Under the pieces are notes generated by a model. The model did not search any database, was not told the origin of the DNA, and saw only the letters and a program-made list of their open reading frames with translations. The position numbers and the translations under genes are program-made. A stretch of DNA of 64,000 nt from Hypomesus transpacificus (lineage: Eukaryota > Chordata > Actinopteri > Osmeriformes > Osmeridae). The DNA is taken from positions 1,914,950 to 1,978,949 of the forward strand of contig NW_025813837.1 in the NCBI RefSeq assembly GCF_021917145.1, in the 5' to 3' direction. This document shows, piece after piece, positions 36,950 through 49,771 of this stretch (within the stretch, counting starts at the first letter, position 1; every line of letters starts with the position of its first letter).

Positions 36950-38150
36950 CATCGAGATTGCTAAAACAATTTTTTCAAAACGGTAAAAAAAAAATTCAAA
37001 ACTGTAAAAACAAAACCAAATATTCAAACTCAATTTCCAAAACCTCTGACTCTTCTGGTCAAATCAAACACTCGCTCCTAAATCATGTAACCTGTGCTCA
37101 AAATCAAACTATGCTGTCAGATCATAAACACAACCAATCAATATATAAACTCTATGGAGCAATCATTAGACACAACACAAAAAAATTGAGAACACAGAAT
37201 CCAGGGCATGTAGTTGTAAAGAAGAATTTGTTTATGTTTACAGTAAATTCATTAACTGTAGCAATAAAGAAAATTGATTTTGGATTTTGAAACACTGGAT
37301 TTAGATGACACTGTCCTGATGTATGACTATGTTTAGCCTGTGTTCTGCACCTCTTTTTCGCCAACCGTCTCTGGAGGAGGGGATCCCTCACTGAATTGCT
37401 CATCCCAAGGTTTCTGTAAAATGTTTCTCAAGTGAGTTTTTCTGGGAGTTTTTCCTTGTCTTCCTTGAAGCTTATGGTTGGCTGAGGGGCAGTTCTATGG
37501 GCGTATGTGAAGCCCTCTGTGACATTGCTTGTAAAAAGGGCTATACAAATACTGTAAATTTGATTTGAAAATATTACAGTAAGCATCACAACTTAGTACT
37601 CTCAACAAAGAACAAAGAAAAAACCCTCTGGTGTGCTGGATCCAGCCTTGAAAACCCCTCCACACCTATGTCACCACAGGCCAATTCTATTGGCTGAAGG
37701 AAATTTACCCTGGTATATGGGTTTCTGTCATAGACCTTCTACAGCCATGCAGAGAAAAATTCTTCAATTGGGTTGAGAAAAGGGCTATATGGTGGAAGGC
37801 AAACATTTACAGTAAAAAAGCTGGTTGATGTTGAACTATTCTCGTACATGGAAACCACAGTGAAAGCTGACATTGTCCCAAACCACCATTAGAAACAAGT
37901 GTGAACAATTTTGAGTCATTGTGTTTTACAGATGACAACTGTGTTGTAGTTGTGTTTACTGTTTGCCGCCTGTGTTTACCATTTTGCAGCACAAGTGCAT
38001 CACAGTGCAAAATGTGTTTAATGAATGAGAATGTGTTTAGAGGTTTGCCAAAAGAGTGTCTGATTTGACAAATTGGTTTAGTTCACTGACCATTTGATTC
38101 AGAGAATGGGGTTTAGTGTTTTAGCAATTGTGAAAAACTGTAAACTCAGC
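36950..38150 (-). mobile_element. Degraded IS630/Tc1-like DNA transposon just after malt1
   Basis: The ends share ATTGCTAAAACA-type inverted termini (about 36957 and about 38125). On the minus strand at 37744-37799 the translation LPPYSPFLNPIEEFFSAWL is the last catalytic block of an IS630-like transposase, followed directly by a stop. Upstream in that orientation a decayed WDNVSFH block (about 37,860-37,890) is visible. The coding region is otherwise ruined. A LINE-like fragment is nested inside it. The exact ends are uncertain by some tens of bases. Confidence 0.65.
37305..37567 (+). mobile_element. L2/Maui-like LINE 3' end fragment
   Basis: The run contains GGGAGTTTTTCCTTGTCTTC and ends CTCTGTGACATTGCTTG then GGGCTATACAAATA, the usual 3' tail of fish L2-type LINEs. 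Only the 3' non-coding end is present, without reverse transcriptase. It sits within the degraded transposon around it, so it is the younger of the two insertions. Confidence 0.6.
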
Positions 38151-39031
38151 AGCATAAGAAGCTCCTGTTTTTTTATTTTTGCTAAGAAATCATCTTGACC
38201 TACATCATAGTATTTCTCAGCTTTTTTGGACGCTACCTCTATTTTGGAATCAAATATTTTGACTTATACACTGACATGCATGACCATATAGGTGTTTGAC
38301 CAAACTGTCTTCATATTATGATTTTGTAAACCATTTACAGATAGTTATTTTATAAACCTTCCAGTTTTTTATCCACTAGCGAGCATAGTCAATATGTTAA
38401 CCTAATGTATGAAAAATACTTCAGTTTGTATGCGGTTCTTATGAAACATCTAGGTATTTATTACAAACAGGCAGGCAAAAGTACAAAATCCAGTTGTATA
38501 CAGTCTGTCAATAAACGTTTTTCATTCGAGAAATTCAAAGAAATAAAAATGTTAAATGGACAATATTAAATTTACTGTCAAAGTCAAACAACTAACAGCA
38601 TTCTCTTTCGTCAGTGTTGAACCTGCTTTGCACAAGGCTCACTGTGCACAACAAATAACAGGGAAACCATACATGTCTTAACAAAGAAAGTTAACTCATT
38701 ACCCTGTCAAGTTTTCCTCAAAACCTCCCATAGCCATAGGGCAGGTTATACTTCACCTGTCCAGGAGACTGCCTGTTGACAGATTAACCAAACTAAGGTA
38801 GCCTGAAGAAGTAATCAGAGCTGGAATGTGTCAGGGAAGTAAAATTAATACTTGGAGTAGGGAACTAATCTTGAACAGGTCATACATGGGTCAAAGAGTA
38901 TTTGAAACCCTTTAAAACACAGCACGTTTGTAAGCACCCATCTCAAACCCCACCCAAGCTCAAAGGAAAAGATTTTGAAATACAATTTGACCCATTTGAA
39001 GGGCAAATCTTGCTTCAATAGTCTCTGGTCC
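38151..39031. other. Intergenic stretch and cplx4-like 3' UTR
   Basis: This stretch between malt1 and the complexin gene is mostly AT-rich. On the minus strand an AATAAA at about 38,457-38,462 fits the end of the complexin transcript, so about 570 bp here is probably its 3' UTR. A plus-strand AATAAA lies near 38,511. No coding signal or repeat was recognised. Confidence 0.5.
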
Positions 39032-40226
39032 TCACATGACAGAGCACTTCTCCTCCGCCTTGGTCTTCATCTCCGTGGCCATGGCGGATGCCTTCTCCTT
39101 GATCTGGTCCATGTCCATGTTCTGCAGGTTCTGCATCTGCCCCAGGAGGGAGTCGTTTTGCTCTTCCTCCGCCACGTCGTCTTCCACCATCTTGAGAAGC
39201 TCATCGGGGACGTCGATGTCATCTCCCGCCAACTGGATCATATTCTCGTCCTGTTCACTCTGAGGGTATGAACACGGGTGTCGAGGTCAGACCAGCACTG
39301 ACAAAGATGGCTGTTTAAGAACATTTCTCTTTCACTTGTTAAAGAGTGATTCTAATTGTCGTTATCTAACTTCATCTCCTCCTTGTTCTGGCACTGAACA
39401 GAAAAAACCCTGATTGGCTCAGCAACAAACAAATAAGACAACAAGCTTAGTTTAGGATGCCAAGAGGTTATCTATGCTAGGTTAGCAGCCCTGCTATACC
39501 AGGCCTGGGGGACAGATGGCTCTGACACACAGGACATTTTAGAGCCCAGGAAACACCAGGGACATCCAAGTTCACTAAGTCTTTTTCTGATGCTGTAATC
39601 CCTTCGCTTCATACAGACACGCTCCTAGTTAAGTGCTTAGTCACACACTGGAGAGATAGACAGACCGGTACACAGGCAAAAACTGTTGCATCACCTACGT
39701 CCGTTGAGGTAGTAATTGTGATTACGAGAGACATTGCGTAAATTTCTCACCTCGCGTCTCATTTCTTGCGATGGCTTCGGTTCCAGGATTTATAAAGAGC
39801 TTACGGTTTACAGGAATTTACAAGTGGAAAGGGAGAGGAGAGTCTCTCACCTTTGGCAGTCTGTATTTATCTCTGAGGCAGGTCCGCAAGGTTGCCCTCT
39901 CAGCCTTCTTTACCAGGAACTCAGCATCTCTCTCCATCCTTTTTATTTTTTTTTAGATAGGAACAAAAAACATGACATCCAATCAGTCAGGTAATACCAC
40001 ACTTTTTTTATTTTTTATTAAATGACAATTTCATACTTACATAACATATTTACAGACATAACATAAACATTTTAAAATTAATTAGCACAAAACTGATTGC
40101 AGATTTTTTGGGGATTTATGTTTAAATATTGCAGGCATTACAAAGGGTAGTATAAGAGTTTTTTCAACAATAAATTCAAACATGGCTTCTGTCGTGTATT
40201 ATAAATTATGATTTAGTCAATCGCAT

Positions 40227-40273
<47 letters not shown>

Positions 40274-40552
40274 GAGATTAAGCCTGCGAACCCTTTTTTT
40301 GTACCATTTTAATGAAATAAAACTGTTCTTCAGAAAAGGAAATATTTTACCATTAACACTGTATTTTCTTAGACCAACATGTATCAGTGGCTTTGTATTA
40401 TATATATTTTTGTATCGTATTTTTTCCATCGTTACTCTTTTGGAACTTTACATAATGCAGTTTTACAAGTTTTCTATCCATACTTACTTTTCGTCCACCA
40501 GCTGTTTCTGGTACTCCTCAGCCTCCTCCCGTGACATCCCATCGGTCGACAT
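39032..40552 (-). CDS. cplx4: Complexin of the CPLX3/4 type
   Basis: Complexins clamp and promote SNARE-driven vesicle fusion. The CPLX3/4 class works at retinal ribbon synapses and is membrane-anchored by farnesylation. Three coding exons on the minus strand are 40552-40488, 39938-39851 and 39259-39032, giving 126 residues. The SNARE-binding helix region reads [18 protein letters not shown] followed by KYRLPKSEQDE. The C terminus is CSVM, a CAAX box. Human CPLX4 has an N-terminal extension of about 38 residues that is missing here: the start [10 protein letters not shown] is preceded by an in-frame stop. The acceptor of exon 2 is preceded by an A-run, with its pyrimidine tract further upstream. 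The choice of CPLX4 over CPLX3 rests partly on proximity to malt1, as in human 18q21. Confidence 0.85.
40226..40271. repeat. (AAT)n microsatellite in complexin intron 1
   Basis: An uninterrupted run of about 15 AAT units lies in the first complexin intron and is likely to be length-variable. Confidence 0.9.
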
Positions 40553-41942
40553 GGTGTGTCTCTGTCTGTCTGGGTCCTCTTCCTCCCTCAGGAACGTCTA
40601 CAGCTGGCTCCTCTCAACACTCCTCACTGGACTGAGCAACTTCTGAACTCCTCGCAGGGAGCTCCAGAGAGAGACGACTGGTCCACCCAGGAGATTTGTT
40701 GCACTTTTCCTTTTTTTTCCAGTCAGGCTACAGGTTTCGGACGCTGCCCCTGGATTGGCCTGCCTGTGGGCCGGACCAATGGGAACCGACGCTCGGTCTG
40801 AGGGACAGCGTAGTCAAGGGCACCCTGACAACTGACAGCATGAGCCAGAAAGGAGAGAATTGTGCCGACGCCATAATCTGGTTTAAGCCTCTTGGGAGCA
40901 TGTTCTTTCAATTAGAAAAAAATGCAATATTCCTAATGAAACTGAAAGCTCACACAATCGACTTTCAGACGTGGCAATGCAGTGGATTGGCCTGGTGAAC
41001 AAGTTGATTTTACTAGCGCAGGGTCACGCTCTGTCCCAAACTGCACATGCCTGTTTGGCATTAATCCCTTTACATAAAGAACCAAAGCATGTGTGCCAAA
41101 AGATGTCCCAGACAGACAGACTGAGATAGCCGGATTGATACACTGCTGAGTAAAAGAGGAAATCACGGGTAATCTCCCTCCTTTGTTCAAACAATGTGCT
41201 TGAAGAATCTCCTCCATTTATGGAAAAACCATTTGCATCGGTATCTCTAAACTACCCCACTTTTTGCAAAATCATATATTCAAAAGTATGGTAAATAGAG
41301 AAGGACTCTTTAAAAAACAAAACAACAACAACATGTGAACATGAGTAATACTTAGTTCACAAATGTTTTGGATGAAAGGAATAATTACATACTAAAAATC
41401 ATGGTAGGGATTATGGGTGCGTGAGTTTAATGGCATGTGACCTACCCCATGGTTTTGGGAGTAAGGTGTTAAATCCAAAATGGCAGCAACATATGACCTA
41501 CCACTAGGTGGGTTCATGTTACACCCCTCAGTTCCTTCAGAGCAGTAAAGCCCCGCAAGTGTAATTCCCATACACATTAGCAAGGATTCGTACTGCGTCA
41601 CACATACCGTGTGGGCCAGGTCTGTATAAACACAGAGATACAGTGGAAAAGACAGCAAAAAAATGCTTTGAGTTACACTGTTCTGCTGTCCTGTGGTGTG
41701 GGAGCTGAGTCAGCCTCTCCCTTGGAGCGTGTGTGAATAATGGATGAACACCAGGAGGCAGTAGGCTGATATCTGTGGTACGTCACGGATGCTGAGGAGG
41801 AAGCGGGGGAAGGGGACTCCAAGCCAATACGCAGCTAGCATCAGTAGAAAGAGGGAGGGAGGGGGGGGGGGTGAGAGAGGGAGAGAGTGGTCTGCTGAAG
41901 GCAGGACGGCAGAAGAGAGAACAAGAACTGACTGAGGCAAAC
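40553..41942. promoter_or_regulatory. Divergent upstream region of cplx4 and emb
   Basis: The two genes face away from each other across 1.4 kb. A purine-rich run with a stretch of about 12 G lies near 41,850-41,890, shortly before the emb start codon. I see no gene, SINE or clear promoter motif otherwise. Confidence 0.45.
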
Positions 41943-44904
41943 ATGTCATCTACCTTGATCCACTCCCTCTGGTTCCTCCTGGTCCTCTTCTCCAGAGGCA
42001 TCGACACAAGTAAATAACCGTTTTTTATCATTTGGGGGTGTAAATGAACTGGGATTCTTTTCATTTTCAACCTGTTCTCTGACTAGCTGGCTGTTCATGT
42101 GACCTTGGAGACCGATAACTGAATGTGACAGTGTGTCTGTGTTACAGCAGTACTGCATGTTGCAGAATAGACATACTGTACCGTGTTATATTCCCACTTT
42201 GTAATGGATGTGAGGTATTTTGGGTTGTACATGGACCGCAGTTTACACTAGTATCCTGGTTGCGTTGATGTAATTTCCTCTGCAAGGCAACATTTCTTTT
42301 ATTTTCTTTACTGAGCTAGTTGAGAGGATGCACTGGTGAAGTCAGGTTTACTCCAGAATGCGCCACTGGCACTTCATAAAGCACTTCAAAGGTTGTTGTG
42401 TACTCAATTTTTGCCATGACATAATGAATGTCACATAACATGTTCAATAGTAGTAGACAGTGCTCTGCACAGCCAAAACAATGGCAAGGGCGTAAAGGGC
42501 GGCGACTATACAAACAGGAACAAAGTAGAACGTTATCAGAAGAAGCATTTGAAAATTAGTTAATTTAATCAGGGTTTATGTAGTACCAACAATGCTCATT
42601 ATAAAACACTGAAAATGAAGCATATTTCCCTTACAGCTGAAACACCACCTCCGTTGGTCCCAGATGACCCACCAGCACTGCTTGAAAAGAGTGTGGTCCT
42701 TAAGGGTGACTATACATTTAGCAACAGACGTTTTTGTCATTTAACAATGGGATAAACACTGGGGTGAAGGTTCTCCTAAAGGATTACTATGTTGTTAGAT
42801 CCATAAACTGTAAGATATTTTATTGCTATCTCTGCTATTTTACAAATACAACGCCTCAGGTAGTTATAAACATGGACAAGATAACAATGGTAATTGAAAG
42901 GGTTGAATTAAGTAACCATGAAGTACAAACATATTGATTAGGTTCCTTCACTTTTACAAGATGTTTAAAAATAGCTGTCTCATTCCGGCCTGTTTGTTCT
43001 GTGCTTAAATTCTCATCCAAACTTCGAACATACAGGTGACAGTCATGTTGAAAATGTTGAACTTTTGGAACCCATCAAGGTAAAGTTAGACTGTACCTGG
43101 ACAGGTAACAAAACCAAATTGCCCAACATTACTGGGTATTGGAAAAAAGATGGGATTGAAATTGATAACACTCAAGTCAGAGTACAATTGGAAAATGAGC
43201 GGTATAATCTCAAAAAAGTGTAAGTATGAGTTTGATTGTTCTGTCAAATTTAGGGATTTAGGGAACTGACATTTGCGTTTGGAATCTTATGACTTGCATA
43301 CATTCAAATGTTTAAGTGTCACAGTATTATAAAGATGTTGTCAAGGAGAGAACATGACAGTGCTTTAACATAGTATTGGCTATACAGAAATGCACATTAC
43401 GTTCTACAAGTGTGTTGACTCAGCGATAGGAAACATAATGTTTTAGTTCGTCAGAGTTGTGGTTCTTATCCTATAGTTGTGACAATCATTTCTTTCACAG
43501 GTTCAGCATTAATAAAGATAACCTGGGGGATTACTCCTGTGTCTTTGTCGGTTCACAAGATGGGGCGAAAATAGACTTCCATTTGGCAGGTAGGCCAATG
43601 TCCTCTCATTCCACTTTTAAACGTGTCACAAAATCACGTTTCACAGTGTGTCTCATTCACGGTCATGTGTACCAGCGGTCTTCAACCCCGGTCCTCATGG
43701 CCCACTGTTCAGTATGTTTCTAGATGTTTCCCCGTTCCAACTCACCGGATTCAAATGAATAGTTGTCAACCAACCTAAGTATTTGAATCAGGTGGGTTGG
43801 AGCAAGGGGAAACATCTAGAACGTACAGGAAAGTGGGTCCAGAGGCTTTTCAAGTAGGCAAAATATATGTATGTGTTGAAGTATTGAGAAGGCAATGTTG
43901 GTGGGTTATAGCTCAGTGGTTAGAGGATTTGACTGCAGATCAGGTTTAGACCTTCCCTGTGAGTTACATTGCTTTGGATAAAAGCACTGGCGAAATTACA
44001 TTTTCGTGATTACTTTCCCAGCACCAAAGATGAGTGACATGAGAGACAAGCCAGTTGTGAGCTATGTTGGTGACTCAGTGGTGATTGATTGTAAATCAAA
44101 GAAACCTCCGGTCTATTGGCTCTGGTATAAAGTCAATGGGACCGAGAAGGTGAGTAACACACCACATAGCCTTGATGGTACTCTTGGGCACTGTGAAGGA
44201 ATATGACTAAGTGTATCTTCTGGTGCTTGGATCTTTCAGGAGCTTATTGACACGGGAGCTAACTCTTCGCGCCACAGGATGCATGTCAACGCCGAAGGGT
44301 ATCATTCCAAACTGACGGTGCTGCTGGTGAACGAGTCTGATGCCGGGATCTACTCATGCAGCGCGGTCTTCCACATCGGCGCCAGTGAAGGCCACGTGGA
44401 ACTACGGGTTATCACCTTCATAGAACCCCTCAAGCCTTTCCTAGCCATCCTGGTGGAGGTTGTCGTCTTGGTCTTCCTTATTCTACTGTGTGAGAAACGC
44501 AACTCGCGGAAGCAAAACCACTCAGGTAAAACCAGTGGAACAACCAGAGCTTGTTTCATTTCATGTGGGCAGGTTATAAATCTTATCATTAGAAATGGGG
44601 CTTATCAACATAACCTCCTCGACATCTCGGGGGTGACATTGTGTTGATAAACACAAGAGTAAACTGTCGTTCTTCTCAGGAAATGAAAATCAAAGTGCCC
44701 AAACCAGTAAGCTGTAAGTATTTTTAAATCTGTCAAAATGTGTTCATTTATCAGATGATTTTATCCAACGCAACATAAAATTGGTGTATAATAACAGTCT
44801 CACAGCGGATAGTGCCAAGAAACATCGATCTATTTTATGATTTCAGGGCACAAGGAGAAAATGGGATGGAAGAAAGTTCCACAATAAGACAAAGAAAGAT
44901 GTAA
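41943..44904 (+). CDS. emb: Embigin (basigin-family Ig membrane glycoprotein)
   Basis: Embigin is a two-Ig-domain adhesion protein that chaperones monocarboxylate transporters. Eight coding exons are 41943-42009, 42637-42705, 43036-43219, 43501-43589, 44022-44149, 44240-44525, 44680-44713 and 44847-44904, giving 304 residues. It has a signal peptide (SLWFLLVLFSRG), a first Ig domain (LDCTW...GDYSCVF), a second Ig domain (VIDCKS...AGIYSCSA), and one transmembrane helix at about 243-263. That helix has the buried glutamate typical of the basigin family (LAILVEVVVLVFLILL, Glu252), followed by CEKR and a short tail. The tail KLAQGENGMEESS resembles the embigin rather than the basigin C terminus. 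A polyadenylation signal is near 45,025. A hAT-like MITE and a SINE lie in intron 4. Confidence 0.88.
43673..43853. mobile_element. hAT-like fold-back MITE in emb intron 4
   Basis: GGTCTTCAACCCCGGTCCTC starts the element. The inner arms GTTTCTAGATGTTTCCCCGT and ACGGGGAAACATCTAGAA-like sequence pair with each other around TGATTCAAAT words. This fold-back pattern is common in fish hAT-type MITEs. The ends are approximate and the target duplication is not clear. Confidence 0.6.
43900..43997 (+). repeat. tRNA-Cys-derived SINE copy in emb intron 4
   Basis: TATAGCTCAGTGGTTAGAGG and TTTGACTGCAGATCA match the SINE head at 9871-9985. The tail is a degraded GGATAAAAGCACTGGCGAAAT. It ends only about 25 bp before the emb exon 5 acceptor. 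Confidence 0.7.
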
Positions 44905-45294
44905 ACATCAACAGAGGTCAAAGTCATATCAGGTTTGATCTGTTTCAACTCATTTTCATCAGAATATAAAATTCATTTACATTCAAGAAAGAATGTTTTA
45001 GCATTTGAATTCCAAACTGCTTCCTGAAATAAACCATAATGGATTCAGTCACTGGTAAATCTATTCATGAAATGTTCCTAGTGCTTTTGTTTTCAGAGGT
45101 TGAGGTATTTTGGATGATTATTGTTGCAAAACTATGGCCACAGTCTGTCACAAATGAATAGTTGCAATGTATTTTGTAACCCAAAGAAAAGTGAGTCAGC
45201 CTTACTGAATGAGGAGTTCCATATCTTTCTGTATGCTTGTGTTATTCATGTTTGCTCCGGTTCTTCCATATCCTGCTTGAGAACATATTAGCAC

Positions 45295-45659
45295 TAGGGG
45301 TGGGCGATACTGCAAAATTTGGTATTGATCCGATACCAAGTAAATACAAGGCCAGTATTTGGCGCATTGGCATTGCTTTCCCCTACACAAAAGTAGATCA
45401 GATGCTTTTCAAAGTAAAAAGTATCGGTATCGGCAATACTGGCCCTGTATTTACTTGGTATCGGATCGATACCAAATTTTGCAGTATCGCCCACCCAAAG
45501 TTTGCATAATCACTATGATGTAAAGGGAGTTGTGTACTGAATGTAAACAAGAAAAAATTTAAATGTAGGTATTGATCTTTTCACGCGAGTATCGATCAAT
45601 ACTGATACCAATGTTGGTATCGATACTATCGATACTTTAGATCGATCCGCCCACCCCTA
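45295..45659. mobile_element. Non-autonomous hAT-type transposon with nested fold-back
   Basis: Inverted ends TAGGGGTGGGCG and CGCCCACCCCTA are flanked by the 8-bp near-repeats ATTAGCAC and ATAAGCAC, the hAT target-duplication size. The element is 365 bp and non-coding. Inside, 45,298-45,495 alone forms an imperfect palindrome with arms of about 60 bp around GGTATCGATCC-like words, ending in a second CGCCCACC. Confidence 0.8.
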
Positions 45660-46290
45660 ATAAGCACTGTCAATGGTTTGTGGACAATTGATTAATCACT
45701 TTTTAATTAATTGAGTTTTACATCCACATTTTTGTTGCATCTTGAGTTTGTGTTTGCTGCTAGTTTTACTTGTACTACTGCACTCTGATTTATGTGTGCA
45801 ATGCCTTAACTCGGCAACTTTAAAGCATTTGCTAAATGATAATTACATAAGGTACTACACTACACTGTTCTGGGATTCTGTTAACTTCTGGTGTCTTGGT
45901 TGTTTGTATCCAAAAAGCAGTGTGCCTATACAAAATCCATACATATGGTAATATACATTAGATATAACCTGTGTCAATTTTTGATGTGTTATCTCTTATC
46001 TCACTTATCTCAATCTGTGTATGGTTCTCACGTAATAAGCTGTTTTGCACCATCTAGTGGCAAAAAAAATAAACCAAATTCAAACACTTGAGGCTAAACT
46101 CGACCCATTTAATGTATTTGTATTTGAGTTAAAGTGAAACTATTCATTCTTACAAGCAATTAACCATCTCACCCAAATATTTTCCAACATGAATATACAC
46201 TATATATTTACCATACACATTTGTCATGTATGATCATGAGTTACAACTTCAAAGACTCCCTGGTGCAGTCTCATTCCTGATTCGTCCTAT
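45660..46290. other. Intergenic, convergent ends of emb and mrps30
   Basis: An AT-rich stretch between two convergent genes. I see nothing beyond the likely 3' UTR of mrps30. Confidence 0.4.
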
Positions 46291-48227
46291 TCACGGCTTG
46301 TTCATCAAGAACTGAACCAGCAGTTTCAGCACAGAGTCGTCCAGGCCGATCACAGCCCCATCTTGGACAGATTCATACAGACGCATGCTCGTTGTCCCCC
46401 AGAGAACGTTCTTCCTCGGGTTCCCTGAGTCGGTCTCCGCGGACAAGGCCAGTGTGTTCAGCTGATAGCAGAAGAACGAGAAGTATTGGCCGTCTGTGAT
46501 CACAGCCTGGGACACGAAGGGTCTGGTCACATCCTCGTAGCTCCAGAAACCTACGGATATAGAGACAGCAAGCGTTATCACAATTAAGTTTCATGAATTT
46601 GCTTCCACAGCTGTTTCCACCACTATGGAGAGGCATACAAATTTAGGAATGCTAGATGTCTAAAGCAGAAACCAGTCACGGCAAATATCTTGTTGTAGGA
46701 AACGTTTGTATCGGTGTATGGTGACTCTGCACATGGGAAGGTTATCTGATATTTAGGCAATGACACCCTACCTTGATACATGGCCTGGGCCCCAGTCCAT
46801 GCAAAGAGACTGGCAATGGCATTGGACCTCAGGAAGACCTCGATTTGGTCCTCCAAGTTACGTTTGATCATGTTGTCTCGGCGGTACCGGTCCGGGACCA
46901 GGTGGAACTGGGTGTGTCCATAGCAGGCCGGGTCAGGGACCTTGGCACCTGGATCGACGAAGATGTTAAGATACTTAGACTTTCCATGTACCCAACAGTG
47001 TCACAGACCAACGATAGTTATGGTTTACAGCCTCGTCATTTCCAGTGTCGTCGGTGTCGACGTTCGTGTCTTACCTGTGAAGATGTTGTTGTCGTACTGC
47101 TGTCTGAACATGGGCAGCAGGTCAGGAGCAAACTTAACTTCTGGGACATCTGCTGTGTTTGATGCCTCAAGTGGGATGAACTGAAACACAGGGATCAAGC
47201 CGATATGGATACTGCCTTTGACATCCGACGGGTCTAACTCCAGCTGACTTGTTAGAGCTACATCTAATAACCATCCCTGAGTTGTCATTCATTTTGCACA
47301 GTGTGTGTGTATTAGTATAGATGTGTAATTAGTCTAACTCATACCTCTGGAAGCTGTTGATGTACCCTAATTTGACTATGTGGTTTGTCATCTATCTGGA
47401 ATCTGATGGGCTCCACTCTGCCTCTCCGGTGTCCCCTAGGGATGGTCCTCTGCCCTCTTAGCCAGTAAAAGTTGACCTGAGGGTCCAGGTCTGCAGGGCA
47501 CAACATCGACACAAACGTCACCTCAAAACAATGCATTATGAAGACCTCACTACTTAAACGGACGATTTGTGGGACACTGAGATAAAGCCATAAACAATCC
47601 CACTCATTTACCTAGGCTTGAACACTGAAGCACAGGGTTGTGCTTTGCCAGTGCATAGGTGAGTCCAGACATCAGGTTCCTCAGGAAAGGGGCCACGTTA
47701 TGCTCTTGTTCTCTAAACATGAAATGCCTGGGTTTCTTCATGTACCAGTTCTCTTGCAAAATAGCATTGATAAAATGCAATCGTATGTCTGCATATGCAT
47801 TCTCATCAATAGCGGCTGATGGTGATGAAACACTCTGCAGAGCGTCAGGGGCCGACTCATCTTTACTCTCGCTTACGATTGAGAATTTATCCGGTAAGCC
47901 AGGTAGGTATGCGGTCTTAGTGAAATGCTGGTACCACTTATCGGAATTCAAAGCGAATGTCTGCGGATGCAACACGTATTTCTTTCGCTGTATTTTAGTA
48001 AGTAGCTTCAATTTCTCCTGTACATCATTGGCAGTACAAACTTTGTTGACGTGCTCTTCTAACTGACGCTTCTTTGCAGATTTACTTTTAGCAGTAAGAG
48101 AAGGTACTATGGGAGGGTATGCTGGCTGCTGTATTACTGTCTTAGTATGAACAAGTCGTCCGCTTCTGAACAATAATCCATTTTTATAAAATACTGACTG
48201 CAAGGGCAATCGCGTGCGGGTAGCCAT
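46291..48227 (-). CDS. mrps30: Mitochondrial ribosomal protein S30 (mL65, PDCD9)
   Basis: This is a structural protein of the mitochondrial large ribosomal subunit despite its historical S30 name. Five coding exons on the minus strand are 48227-47612, 47490-47345, 47180-47075, 46948-46772 and 46550-46291, which close in phase to 434 residues, near the human length. Diagnostic blocks are [61 protein letters not shown] and [14 protein letters not shown]. The N terminus [14 protein letters not shown] is basic, as expected for a mitochondrial targeting peptide. It is head-to-head with hint2 across 348 bp. Confidence 0.95.
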
Positions 48228-48575
48228 GTTTTAGCGTGTCGTTGACACTTCCGCAAACTCTTCTTCTGTTTCCTGGTGCATCCACCTTAACCGTCCGACA
48301 CTGCCATTATGGTACCACGTAACGCCCGGTTCAGAAACGACATGAGATCACGCAGTCTATGCATGAGATTCTACATGGGGTAACTACAAAGTTACCCAAA
48401 ATCAAGACACGTACAACGTGTGACGTTTCAATTATAGATCGCTTTTTGATTTATTGTATATCAACCGAAAATATGTTGAACACTGGGAAACGTTTCGAAT
48501 GTTGAACGCACCAAAGGGGGCAGAACCTATCTTCCGGGTAGCGACAAAGCTTGTGGGCAAGCTGCAAATCAAACC
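48228..48575. promoter_or_regulatory. Short divergent promoter region of mrps30 and hint2
   Basis: Only 348 bp separate the two start codons of divergent genes that both encode mitochondrial proteins, which suggests a bidirectional promoter. I see no TATA box. Confidence 0.6.

Positions 48576-49771
<1,196 letters not shown>

Noticed and set aside
40226-40271. Regular repeats as a CRISPR array
   Set aside because: This is a trinucleotide microsatellite in an intron of a vertebrate gene, with no spacers.
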